From contig NZ_CP014870.1 of the NCBI RefSeq assembly GCF_001661075.1, positions 1,818,501 to 1,882,500 of the forward strand: a DNA stretch of 64,000 bases. The letters are read 5' to 3'. The position numbers and the translations under genes were made by a program. Below the pieces are notes generated by a model that was not told the origin of the DNA, did no database searches, and saw only the letters and a list, made by a program, of their open reading frames with translations. The DNA comes from Pseudomonas silesiensis. GTDB taxonomy: Bacteria; Pseudomonadota; Gammaproteobacteria; Pseudomonadales; Pseudomonadaceae. Positions 34,849-43,394 of this stretch are shown here, in pieces (the first letter of the stretch is position 1; every line of letters begins with the position of its first letter).

Positions 34849-36932
34849 TCGGTGACCTTGTAGAAGTTGTTGTGGAAGAGGTCGATGTTGCGACGCTCCG
34901 TCAGTGAGTACAGCGAGTAGCTGCGAGCCAGGGCAGCGCCACCGTCTCGAGTCAGCGGTGACCAAGCCAGTGAGGCCCTGCGGGTGGTGGAGCTGGACAT
35001 CAATTCATCGAACGGAATCGAGAAGTAAATGCCCTTGCCGAAACTACCCTCGCCATATTCTTCCTTGGTCGCGTTGGTGACCGTCACCCAGCCACCGAAC
35101 CGTACGCCATTGCTGAACTCACGGGACAGGTCCAGGGTGACCCCTATATCTCTAGCTAGGTAGCGCCCGACACTGAGCGCGCCGAGGATGTCCTGGAACG
35201 AACTGCGGTAGTAAAGCGTGGCATTCCCGGTGACCGTACTATAGTCACGCAGGCCGAAGCCTTGATTGAAATCGCGCTGCTTGACCCAGTTCATGTCCAC
35301 ACCTACGGCCCAGCGCTCGCCCATCGGACGGTACAACGCCTCACCGCCGACGCCGGCGTACATCGACTCTAGATAACCACCGTAGAGCATGCCATAGAGG
35401 TCCTGGTCCAGCTGCTTGACCTTGTTCATCTGGAAGGTCGGCATCGTGATGTCCGAGGTCGTCATGTACTGACGCAGGTCGGTTCGCACTCGCGGCAGGC
35501 CGCTGGGGGCGTCGTACTTGAACTTGTCATAGTTGTTCAGCAGGTTGGCGCTCAGGGTACCGCTCCACCACAAATCAGGCTGGAAGCGATACTCGGCGGT
35601 CAGGTCGGCACTGAACTGATACAGCAGGAACCCATCGGGACCGCCGATGTTCTGTTTGTAGCCCAGGCCTAGGCCATAGGTGAACGGATCCGGCTTCTGC
35701 GCGAACAGGGTCTTTTCCTGATGCGGCACAGGGACGTTCTGTTCGGTGACCCGGCGCAGATCTTCCAGCGGTCGGTCTTCCTGCACCACTTCGCGGAAAG
35801 TGTCCCTCGGCAGGCTGACTTCCTGGACCGGCAAGCTGTAGCGCGTATCGACCAGGGTAAACCAGTCGATCTTGTCGTTGACGCTGTTGTCGAGAATGCG
35901 TGAGGCGCGGCCGACGGCTTTCGGGGTATGGAAATAGCGGCCTTGTTCGCCGTAGACGATCAGCTCGGAATCGCGCTGGGTGATGCGCGAAACGGTATAA
36001 CCTGCGTTGTTCTGCAAACGCTTGGCGACACCGGCCCATTGAACGTCGGTAGGCGCGGTGGCTGGTTTGACATCCGGAACCGGTTCGGGCTTCGGGTCGA
36101 AGCTTTTGGTCGGTGCTTTGCGGGTGGCAAAGTTGGTGTGCAGTGTGATGCCGAACATCGCGGTATTGCCGCGTTCCCAGGCTGCGTGCAGGTCGACCGT
36201 ATCGTTAGCTTTGAATACCAAACCGAGGTTAATTGGGGAATCCTGGATCTGATTGTTGTTCTGAGGCTCGTGCTGGTAGTCGTTGCCTTCGTATTCGAGT
36301 TTCAGCGACAGCGGATCCCAAGGGGTTTGGTAGGTCACGCCGCCGAAGAAGGAAGGGGAGCCGCGGAAATAGGTGTTTCCGTTAAAGTTACCTTGGTTGC
36401 TGGTAGCTGGGCGTTCATCAAACTTGTCATCCAGCCAGCCCAATGGGTTGTCGATATCACCACGATTGCCGATATAGCCCCAAGCCAAGCCTAAGCTCAG
36501 GTCGAAGTTGCCAACGCGTTTGTTGCCAACAAAATATTCGCTGGAGAAAAGACCGGTACCACCAATGTCACGTCCGCCTAGTGCAACTTCGGGTATCCAG
36601 TGACTTTCCTCAAGCAAGCGTACTTTGGCGTCAATCGCCTTGTCCTTATAGCTTTGGCTACCACTCAGGGATTCCGGGCCATAATCGCGGTTACTGATCG
36701 AGGTGTAACGGAACGACCCTTCCAGCCAATCGAAGGGCTGAAAAGACACGCTGTAGCGACTGTAGGGATCGGTACGGCTGGCAGTCAACGACAATTCACC
36801 AGCAGGTGCCATGCGCGCGCTCGGCGTTTGCAACAAACCTACACCACCGAAATCACTCTGTGTATAGCGCGGCTCGGCCACCGCCCATGTGCAGCAACCG
36901 AGCAACAGGCAAGGGATCAAGTGATACTTCAT
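34845..36932 (-). CDS. yjbH: YjbH/GfcD-type outer-membrane polysaccharide secretion protein
   Basis: A 695-residue protein with a signal peptide (cleaved after about residue 19, WAVA-EPRYTQ). The N-terminal GGVGLLQTPSARMAPAGELS is the characteristic YjbH/DUF940 opening, and the remainder is beta-rich with alternating aromatic residues, consistent with an outer-membrane barrel. It overlaps yjbG and the VanZ-like gene by four bases each. In the group 4 capsule (gfc) and yjb operons this protein is needed for polysaccharide export; the exact mechanism is not known. Confidence 0.88.
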   Translation of the reverse strand: MKYHLIPCLLLGCCTWAVAEPRYTQSDFGGVGLLQTPSARMAPAGELSLTASRTDPYSRYSVSFQPFDWLEGSFRYTSISNRDYGPESLSGSQSYKDKAIDAKVRLLEESHWIPEVALGGRDIGGTGLFSSEYFVGNKRVGNFDLSLGLAWGYIGNRGDIDNPLGWLDDKFDERPATSNQGNFNGNTYFRGSPSFFGGVTYQTPWDPLSLKLEYEGNDYQHEPQNNNQIQDSPINLGLVFKANDTVDLHAAWERGNTAMFGITLHTNFATRKAPTKSFDPKPEPVPDVKPATAPTDVQWAGVAKRLQNNAGYTVSRITQRDSELIVYGEQGRYFHTPKAVGRASRILDNSVNDKIDWFTLVDTRYSLPVQEVSLPRDTFREVVQEDRPLEDLRRVTEQNVPVPHQEKTLFAQKPDPFTYGLGLGYKQNIGGPDGFLLYQFSADLTAEYRFQPDLWWSGTLSANLLNNYDKFKYDAPSGLPRVRTDLRQYMTTSDITMPTFQMNKVKQLDQDLYGMLYGGYLESMYAGVGGEALYRPMGERWAVGVDMNWVKQRDFNQGFGLRDYSTVTGNATLYYRSSFQDILGALSVGRYLARDIGVTLDLSREFSNGVRFGGWVTVTNATKEEYGEGSFGKGIYFSIPFDELMSSSTTRRASLAWSPLTRDGGAALARSYSLYSLTERRNIDLFHNNFYKVTE

Positions 36933-37702
36933 GGCGTCACCTCCAGCAGTGGCTGGGTGGCGATGAAAGCAGCCAGTTCGGTGTTCAGGTCAGGCGTAGG
37001 ATCGCCCTTGGCGCTACTGCGCAGCGGCACATAAATACGTGCTCCCGGCGCGGGCGGGACGGATTTTGTTTCGTTCCAGAGTGCAATGCCTTGCTGGAAA
37101 ACGCGCCCATCCGGCTGGACGATAAAGAGCTGATCAGCGTCGGCACCAGGATCACGAGGACAGCTTTTTAAATAGTCAGTGGCCGGCTGCAAAGGCTTGT
37201 ACGCCAACTCGCATTCACCCAGCACTGCACCCAAAACCTTCACTGTGATAGGGCGGGCAGGGTAGAGCAGCACATCACCATTGCTCAGGTACGGGTTATC
37301 ACCACGATTCAGTTCGACCCGCACCGGATCAAGCTGAGCCACCCTCCGGCCTGTCACCGGCATGGCTTGCACTTTGTCGCTGAGGCGCGCGGCGAGCTCG
37401 GCCAACTCGGTTTGATCGTCCTGCAATGCGTTGCTACGCACAGTTGCGAGATCGAACAGTACGCCCAACTTTAGGCGCTCCTGCGCATTGCGCAGCGGGA
37501 CATGCAACCACGCAGCACCGAGCAAGTACGCCTTTGGATTAACCTGGGCTGGCAACAAAACGTCATGCAGGCGCATGCCTTCCTGGAACGAGTAACGCCC
37601 GGGTTTGGCGGCATCGCCCTGCACAGTGACCAGCGAGTCAGCATTTACGGCAAACGTCATGAACAGGCTGCAGCAAAGCAGCCAGGAGGAACGAAGAATC
37701 AT
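36929..37702 (-). CDS. yjbG: YjbG/GfcC-type periplasmic capsule protein
   Basis: A 257-residue secreted protein (signal peptide ending near VNADSL). It has the GfcC-like layout: a beta-grasp segment at the N-terminus (VTVQGDAAKPGRYSFQEGMR) and a second after residue 145 (PITVKVLGAVLGECELAYKP). The ATG overlaps the yjbF stop and its own stop overlaps yjbH, both by four bases. It belongs to the export module of group 4-type polysaccharides. Confidence 0.85.
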   Translation of the reverse strand: MILRSSWLLCCSLFMTFAVNADSLVTVQGDAAKPGRYSFQEGMRLHDVLLPAQVNPKAYLLGAAWLHVPLRNAQERLKLGVLFDLATVRSNALQDDQTELAELAARLSDKVQAMPVTGRRVAQLDPVRVELNRGDNPYLSNGDVLLYPARPITVKVLGAVLGECELAYKPLQPATDYLKSCPRDPGADADQLFIVQPDGRVFQQGIALWNETKSVPPAPGARIYVPLRSSAKGDPTPDLNTELAAFIATQPLLEVTP

Positions 37703-38358
37703 TGAACTACCGGCTTATTCGGGCGCACTTGAACAATGCGTAGGGGCAATTCGGGGGTCAGGTGCTGCACACTGGCCATGATGAAGCCGTCGGCAGGGTC
37801 GACCCAGTACTGGTTCCGCGCGGTAAAGTCCAGGCCGTCCATTGCGATCTCTTCGTCCACGCGCAATAGCTCCACGTCGCGGTCGAGGATTTGTACGGTT
37901 TCGAGGCCTTTCTTCTCAAAGCGGCTGGTGAGGATCACACCCATCCGATAACCGTCGGTGAAGTCCACATGGCGACGGGTTTGCAGGCCATCGGCTATGC
38001 GGTGCAGACCGATCTTGAAGGGGGATTCGCCATCAAAGCGAGTGCCGTCGAGGTTGTCGTTGAAACCGACACTGCGGATGGCCAGGCCATCCTCGAGCAT
38101 CAGGATCTGGCGAGTCGAGGCCATCCAGAAACCTACACCGTCTTGCTGACGTACCAACGCCATCACGGCTTCACCCGTAGGGGCGGCAATGGTGATCTGG
38201 TAGTACGGCGTCGCATCCACCTGTTGGCGGGTAAGTTCCAGGGGCTCAGGACCTTCGAAAGCGGCCTTAAGCGTGTCCAGGGAGGCGGTCATCAACGGGT
38301 TGCAGGCGCTCACCAGCAAGGAGGCCACCGATAGGGTGGCCAGTCGCAGAAATTTCAC
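37699..38358 (-). CDS. yjbF: YjbF/GfcB-type lipoprotein
   Basis: A 219-residue lipoprotein (LSVASLLVSAC lipobox). The YjbF/GfcB core includes QQDGVGFWMASTRQILMLED, a run of beta strands, and FTARNQYWVDPADGFIMASV near the C-terminus. It is the first of three tightly overlapping genes yjbF-yjbG-yjbH and is 14 bases from the Wza-like gene. Confidence 0.86.
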   Translation of the reverse strand: MKFLRLATLSVASLLVSACNPLMTASLDTLKAAFEGPEPLELTRQQVDATPYYQITIAAPTGEAVMALVRQQDGVGFWMASTRQILMLEDGLAIRSVGFNDNLDGTRFDGESPFKIGLHRIADGLQTRRHVDFTDGYRMGVILTSRFEKKGLETVQILDRDVELLRVDEEIAMDGLDFTARNQYWVDPADGFIMASVQHLTPELPLRIVQVRPNKPVVQ

Positions 38359-38372
38359 AAGAATTCCAATTC

Positions 38373-39479
38373 TTAGTTGGTGCTACCCAAGTCTTCTTGA
38401 ATGCTGACACCGGTGCGCAGCAAATTTGCAGAGGGGAAAACTTGACTGATAAAACGGTTCCAACGAGTAACATCGGCCGGACCGACATAAACTACATCTT
38501 GGGGCTGCAGTTTGAAGTGCTGAGCCAGTGCGAACGCTGAAGGTGACTTCAGATCGATTTGAAATACTTTCACGGGCTCATCTGCCAGATTCTCTACTCC
38601 GCGAATCACATATACCTCTTTACCGCTTGAGGTTTCTTGGCGCAGACCGCCTACAGTACCCAGGGCATCAGTGAGGTTCATGTTGCTGCCCTTGAAATTA
38701 ATGGCTCGCGATGCAGTAACCTCACCCAACACATAAACCTTTTTCTGATCGTTGTAGGGAAGGTGCAGTTGGTCACCATCCTTCAGGTAAAGATTGTGTA
38801 GGTTAGAATTCTTGCGATTGAGCGCATCGAGATCGATCAGATATTCACGACCATCGCGCTTGAGAACCAGACCGGAGATGTCAGCAGATTCTGTCACCAC
38901 TGAGCCTTGTCCTATAGCATCCAATAGCCTTAGGGGAGTATTGGTGATTGGAACCTGACCGGTTTTAAGGAATGCACCGGAGAGGATGATCTTCTGGCTT
39001 ACAAAGCGCAGGATGCTGACATCCACCTGCGGTTCGGCGACAACCTTTGCCAGACGCGAAGCGATGGCCGAGCGCAGTTCCTCGATGGTTTTACCAGCCG
39101 CTTCAATGGTGCCTACATAGGGGTAGAACAGTGAACCATCGGGACGAACCAAGCGTCCGTTCGCTTCAATCTGCTGCTGCGAGCCGGAGGGCGCGGTCAG
39201 CTCCGGGTGGTCCCATACTGTGATGAAGATCAGGTCACCTGCACCAATCCGGTATTCCACAGGCTGATAGCTCAGCAATTCAGGGGCAACAACGTTCGAT
39301 CGGTCAGCCGCTGCTTCGATGGCTACCAGTTTGGGGGTAATGGGCAACAGTTCGATCCGGCTGCTTTCTGGTGAACCTTCACGTACCAAGTTGCCTGTGT
39401 CCATGTGCTGACCAGGGGAAAATATGCAGCCTTGCAGGGTCAGGCCAACCAACATGGCCAAGGGAAGCGCGCGATTCAT
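38373..39479 (-). CDS. Wza/GfcE-type polysaccharide export lipoprotein
   Basis: A 368-residue outer-membrane exporter. Lipobox LTLQGC places the lipidated Cys at residue 18. The Poly_export domain follows (YRIGAGDLIFITVWDHPELT), then SLBB domains (IILSGAFLKTGQVPITNTPL and VYVLGEVTASRAINF). Length and order match Wza/GfcE. ATG 39479 is used because upstream in-frame residues come from the preceding gene's low-complexity region. It lies behind a terminator-like hairpin that separates it from yjbE. Confidence 0.9.
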   Translation of the reverse strand: MNRALPLAMLVGLTLQGCIFSPGQHMDTGNLVREGSPESSRIELLPITPKLVAIEAAADRSNVVAPELLSYQPVEYRIGAGDLIFITVWDHPELTAPSGSQQQIEANGRLVRPDGSLFYPYVGTIEAAGKTIEELRSAIASRLAKVVAEPQVDVSILRFVSQKIILSGAFLKTGQVPITNTPLRLLDAIGQGSVVTESADISGLVLKRDGREYLIDLDALNRKNSNLHNLYLKDGDQLHLPYNDQKKVYVLGEVTASRAINFKGSNMNLTDALGTVGGLRQETSSGKEVYVIRGVENLADEPVKVFQIDLKSPSAFALAQHFKLQPQDVVYVGPADVTRWNRFISQVFPSANLLRTGVSIQEDLGSTN

Positions 39480-39502
39480 TGTCGAAATTGCTCGAAGGAA
39501 TA

Positions 39503-39536
39503 GGCAAAACAAAACCTCCCAGCGTGCTGGGAGGTT
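39503..39536 (-). terminator. Terminator-like hairpin between yjbE and the Wza-like gene
   Basis: On the minus strand AACCTCCCAG-CAC-GCTGGGAGGTTTTGTTTT is a strong stem with a T-rich tail. Since the genes on both sides run the same way, it may reduce expression of the export genes relative to yjbE. Confidence 0.75.
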
Positions 39537-39567
39537 AGCGTATCGAACTTTAAGCGGGGGGAGGCTG

Positions 39568-39855
39568 TTACCGGGTGGTGCCAGTAGTGCCAGTGGTGCC
39601 GGAAGGGCCAGTGGTACCAGGGGTGCCGTCGTTACCACCACCGCCGCCGCTGTTGGAGGCCGCGACGCCGATAGCGATGAGACCCGCGCCAACCGCCAGA
39701 CCGGTGCCAACTGTTACGCCACCTGCGATCGGGGTATTCAGACCCAGTTTTGATTCTGCCCCTGGTTTTGCAGCGGTGGTTGCAGGAACGGTTTCAGCAG
39801 CCATCAATGGCAGGCTGATAGAGGTAACGAGGGCCAAGGCGAGTAGCTTTTTCAT
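39568..39855 (-). CDS. yjbE: YjbE/GfcA-like small secreted protein
   Basis: A 95-residue protein with a signal peptide (MKKLLALALVTSISLPLMAA), a hydrophobic Gly/Ala segment (GGVTVGTGLAVGAGLIAIGV) and a low-complexity tail of Gly, Thr and Pro (GTTGPSGTTGTTGTT). This composition and its place ahead of the export genes match YjbE/GfcA. I take ATG 39855 because AAGGAG is seven bases upstream; an ATG two codons earlier would be too close to that site. Confidence 0.75.
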   Translation of the reverse strand: MKKLLALALVTSISLPLMAAETVPATTAAKPGAESKLGLNTPIAGGVTVGTGLAVGAGLIAIGVAASNSGGGGGNDGTPGTTGPSGTTGTTGTTR

Positions 39856-40313
39856 GTTCATGCTCCTTGAAAGGATGATCCTTGAGGGTATAGGACCAAG
39901 AGTATTTCAGTAAGTATCGGTATTGCAAGCTAGAGCTGCTGGTTTAGGGGTTTTTTAGACATTTTAAGTTCAAAACCTCGGTTGCTGGGTTGGTGGACCT
40001 ATGAGGATGAGCCGAAAGACCATGCCTCGTTGAGCTCAAGAGGTTGACTTGGGAAGAAAGCTATAACGAGTTCAATTCCTCAGGAGTGTCGGCGCTGTAG
40101 TCCTGAGATTTGCGAAACCACCAGCACAATTCAACTTGGCGTCAAGGGGGGGGCGATCTCGCTCAAGCCAAATTTTTCCGAGCCAGTTCTACCTATAAGT
40201 CTGCCAACTCTCGATGCCCGTCCGATTGCGTTGAACCCTACGTTTCCCACAACTTCGAGCGATCCAGCACTGACTAGGTGGCAACTACATTTTATGCTGG
40301 TGGATTTTCACGA
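39856..40313. other. Gene-free spacer between the glycosyltransferase and yjbE
   Basis: About 458 bp. It holds the possible yjbE promoter and nothing else I can recognise. It marks the boundary between the AT-rich sugar-assembly genes and the export genes, so yjbE onwards is probably a separate transcription unit. Confidence 0.5.
39944..39971 (-). promoter_or_regulatory. Possible AlgU (sigma-E-like) promoter before yjbE
   Basis: On the minus strand GAACTT is followed after 17 bases by CCTAA. The -35 is a perfect match to the AlgU consensus, the -10 (TCTNA) only partial. It lies about 90 bp before the yjbE start. Confidence 0.35.
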
Positions 40314-41405
40314 TTAGCCATTGTTTTTGCTGATCTGCTCATCCAACATTTGTTTAAAATTAGCAGCAAATGCTTCTTCAGAGAAATTGCTCGAGTGAAG
40401 ATAAATTTCCGAGTGATCAAACATCGGCTCCTTTATTAGGAACGAATCAATAGCGTTATTTAAACTTTCCGATGTCTGTTCGAAGAAATGAATGCCGGTT
40501 TTTTGATGGATTACCGTTTCTGCGGTGCCCCCTAGGCCAAGACAGATTACAGGGCATCCTGTCGCTTGTGCTTCTAGAGGGGCTATTCCAAAGTCCTCTA
40601 TGCCGGCATATACAAATGCCCTGGCATCCCCAAGCAGGGTATTAATTTCTGAAGTTTGAAGAAAGCCAGTGAAGGTAATGTTTTTATTAGCTGTTATTTC
40701 TAGTTTTTTTCTATCGCTTCCGTCACCAACTATCATGAGGTTGAGGCCGTTTTTGTTGAAGGCGTCTACAATCATATCAAATTTTTTGTAGGGTTCAATT
40801 CGGCCGACTGTTATGAAGTAGTCTTTTTTGTGCGTTCCCAGAGAGAAACGAGCCAGATCAATAGGTGGATAGATTACGCTAGCTTCAACTCCATATACTT
40901 CTGAGATCCAGTTTTTTACGAAATGGGAGTTAGCTACAATACAATCTGGGTTGGACGCAGATTTTTTGTCTATGTACCTTAGCAAGGGGATGAGGGGCAT
41001 AAATACTCGCTTCCACCCACTAAAATATAATTTGTACTCTTCCCAAATGTATTTAGCGTTTCTTGCTTGAAAATAGCAAATGTGAAGCGCTCCTTTGGGA
41101 GTCTTTACAGATTTCGCTATGCAGTGAGAAGAACTGATTACGAGTTTTGTGTCGGAAGTTATTTTTATGCTTCGGATGAAAACAGGAAATAACGGTAGAA
41201 GGTATCTAAAATGCTTACCGAAAATATTTAACCAAGTCGATTTGATGTTTGTACTGCTGCCAAAAGTTTTTTTTATGTCGTCATCGGACATTATATTTAT
41301 AAGTGCGTGACGCTCATCAATTCGATTGTTTTTGTTGATGGAAGCAATAACTCGCTCAGCTCCCGCAAATTTATCTAGCCAGTCGACAACAAGTGCAGTT
41401 TTCAC
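40314..41405 (-). CDS. GT4-family glycosyltransferase of the polysaccharide locus
   Basis: A 363-residue GT-B glycosyltransferase. The N-terminal KTALVVDWLDKFAGAERVI and the C-terminal donor-site motif EDFGIAPLEAQATGCPVI (EX7E) define the GT4 family; the linker FITVGRIEPYKKFDMIVDAF is typical. Resemblance is to WbaZ-type mannosyltransferases, but the sugar cannot be read from sequence. The gene is AT-rich and starts at the base before the stop of the membrane protein upstream, forming part of the low-GC variable block. Confidence 0.85.
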   Translation of the reverse strand: MKTALVVDWLDKFAGAERVIASINKNNRIDERHALINIMSDDDIKKTFGSSTNIKSTWLNIFGKHFRYLLPLFPVFIRSIKITSDTKLVISSSHCIAKSVKTPKGALHICYFQARNAKYIWEEYKLYFSGWKRVFMPLIPLLRYIDKKSASNPDCIVANSHFVKNWISEVYGVEASVIYPPIDLARFSLGTHKKDYFITVGRIEPYKKFDMIVDAFNKNGLNLMIVGDGSDRKKLEITANKNITFTGFLQTSEINTLLGDARAFVYAGIEDFGIAPLEAQATGCPVICLGLGGTAETVIHQKTGIHFFEQTSESLNNAIDSFLIKEPMFDHSEIYLHSSNFSEEAFAANFKQMLDEQISKNNG

Positions 41406-42398
41406 TTAGCTCCTCCTAGGTATAAGTTTTATGAGCGCTGGGGAAATAATATAGCTGTGTCTAAGTGCGGAGCCGAAGTCCGGTTCAAATAGTCCTTGGA
41501 CATAGAAAAACGAAAGAATCAGTATGAAAAGCGTAAGGCTTTCTGTCTTCTCTCTCTTTATTAGGCAGTATAAAAAAATGATGCTCAGCATCATTTTGGG
41601 TACTGCGATTAGCCAGTGTCTTAATTCAAGGAAGAAGAGTTCAAATGGAAAAAAAAGTCGTATAGAATTGATCGTTCCGTTTAGGAAGAAAACGGCCATA
41701 TTTGAATCAGGGAAAAAGTTAACAATTCCGGTGTTGGCGGTTAAAAATGCGGCTGGCTTAGATAAACCTACCGGCATGGGGATGAAAAATAAAACTGGGA
41801 ATACGACCGCGGTTATGAGCAAAGTTTTTTTGAGGGTGAACTTTGTCACGATAATATGAATGAGGAATGACATTAATAGGAAGGGGCGGAACAGTGAATA
41901 AGTGTAAACAAAATAACGAAATTTGAAGCTAACGAAAATAGTTATATAGGCAAGGACGAAAATGAAGAAATCTTTGCTCGGTACTAGTAGGTACAGAGCA
42001 GAAAATAGCATATAAACAAATACTAGAAGTGATATGTAGAGGTTTCTACGGTATGCATAAGAAAACGCTCTTGCGCATATGTAAAGCATCGTTAGAAACT
42101 GGAATATGAAAACGAAGGATATTATGTTGAAATCGCCATGTCTGAAGCTAGTCAGCATGTTCGAGTTGAGATTTTGCGAGAAGGTCAGTATTTTATAGAG
42201 ATAGGCTGAAAGTGTATATGAGTCAAAAAAACTAAGGCTCTGATCTTCCTCGTAATTATAACTAAGGCGGTCAAGTATCTTTTCTGAGTCGAAGTAGAGG
42301 TTGTCGGTGCCAATGGTTAATAATAAATATGCCATTGCACAGTATAAAAATGTAAAGGCGAGGATAGAAGTCGCCTTTAGGTATGCTTTATTACGCAT
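41406..42398 (-). CDS. Membrane protein, candidate Wzy polymerase
   Basis: A 330-residue hydrophobic protein with about nine predicted membrane helices and a central loop with charged residues, low GC, between two sugar-transfer genes. No other polymerase candidate exists in the locus, which has a Wzx flippase and a Wzc kinase, so Wzy is the logical role; an EpsG-like fold is possible. Wzy sequences are too variable for motif proof. It overlaps the sialyltransferase-like gene by eight bases. Confidence 0.65.
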   Translation of the reverse strand: MRNKAYLKATSILAFTFLYCAMAYLLLTIGTDNLYFDSEKILDRLSYNYEEDQSLSFFDSYTLSAYLYKILTFSQNLNSNMLTSFRHGDFNIISFVFIFQFLTMLYICARAFSYAYRRNLYISLLVFVYMLFSALYLLVPSKDFFIFVLAYITIFVSFKFRYFVYTYSLFRPFLLMSFLIHIIVTKFTLKKTLLITAVVFPVLFFIPMPVGLSKPAAFLTANTGIVNFFPDSNMAVFFLNGTINSIRLFFPFELFFLELRHWLIAVPKMMLSIIFLYCLIKREKTESLTLFILILSFFYVQGLFEPDFGSALRHSYIISPALIKLIPRRS

Positions 42399-43215
42399 GT
42401 GAATATTCTTCAGTTTCTACTTGTGGGAATAAGTAGTTGCAGATATAGGCGGTAGAGCTGCTGCAGTGATAAATTTTTTTAATGGAGTCTAAGTTTCTTA
42501 TCAGAAAAAATTCAGGTGGGCAACCTAATTGATCTACTCCACCTATAAGATTGGGGTGGTCTTTAAGTAGGAATTCGATAGAATCATCGTTTGTAGAGAA
42601 AAGGTCGTCTTTGATCTTCTGAGCTGGAACGTTTGTAGATCCTAAGATTATTATGATCTTTCTGCCGCTCTTTGTGAATTTTGAATTTTGAGTGAATGCG
42701 TTTAAAATTGAATTTGGACAGATGGTGTTCCGCTGATTTATTTGATGCGCGGCTAAAAAATCTTCAGAGGGATTTGGGAAGATTGAATAGTGCGTATCAA
42801 GATCAATGCTGTTGTTTAGTTTTTTTAATAGTGATAGAGAGGTTCTTCCTAAGTCCTTTTGGATAGATGACTTATAATTCTCGTTAATCGTGGCGAAGCC
42901 GTCATCAATTAAGTGTATTGTTTTTGAATTTTTAATAGTAAGGTAAAAAGGAATTATTCGTTTGTGCCAGGGGTTGCTTAGAAATACTCTATTGTATTTC
43001 CCTTTGAGTATTACTTGCAATGGTGGAACGAATTTTGAGTACGGAATTATTTTTGTATTGGTCAGGGTTAAATCTTTCTGTATGGATTTTATTATGTCAT
43101 CGGATTTTTTATGTGCGAAAATTATGGTGTTTTTGTCGTTGGTGTGCGAAGAGATTAAGCTAATCGATAATAATAGTGAGAACGCGTTGTGTACAATGTA
43201 GAGGTCTTCGGACAT
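42391..43215 (-). CDS. Sialyltransferase-like protein, candidate pseudaminic acid transferase
   Basis: A 274-residue protein with the three motifs shared by bacterial sialyltransferases of families GT38/GT52/GT80: an acidic D/E-D/E-G (HLIDDG, about residue 102), an HP motif (LLKDHPN, about 218), and a Ser-rich motif (HCSSSTA, about 252). No signal peptide. It lies directly downstream of a full CMP-pseudaminic acid pathway, whose product is a sialic-acid-like CMP sugar, so transfer of pseudaminic acid is the inferred role. The gene is strongly AT-rich. Confidence 0.6.
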   Translation of the reverse strand: MSEDLYIVHNAFSLLLSISLISSHTNDKNTIIFAHKKSDDIIKSIQKDLTLTNTKIIPYSKFVPPLQVILKGKYNRVFLSNPWHKRIIPFYLTIKNSKTIHLIDDGFATINENYKSSIQKDLGRTSLSLLKKLNNSIDLDTHYSIFPNPSEDFLAAHQINQRNTICPNSILNAFTQNSKFTKSGRKIIIILGSTNVPAQKIKDDLFSTNDDSIEFLLKDHPNLIGGVDQLGCPPEFFLIRNLDSIKKIYHCSSSTAYICNYLFPQVETEEYSHA

Positions 43216-43394
43216 ATTATAATTTAACTCTATGGTGATTTCGTAGGTTGAGTAATAATTTTAAGTTAAGTGCCCTTGGCAACTTGAGGAGGGCTCGTAG
43301 TTGCCTTTATTTGTGTTAGTGTTGGGAAATGGCACTGGAAGTGTAAGTGTTTTGTGAAATCACATTAGAGATGTGCTGGCTATGTCCTGAATGT

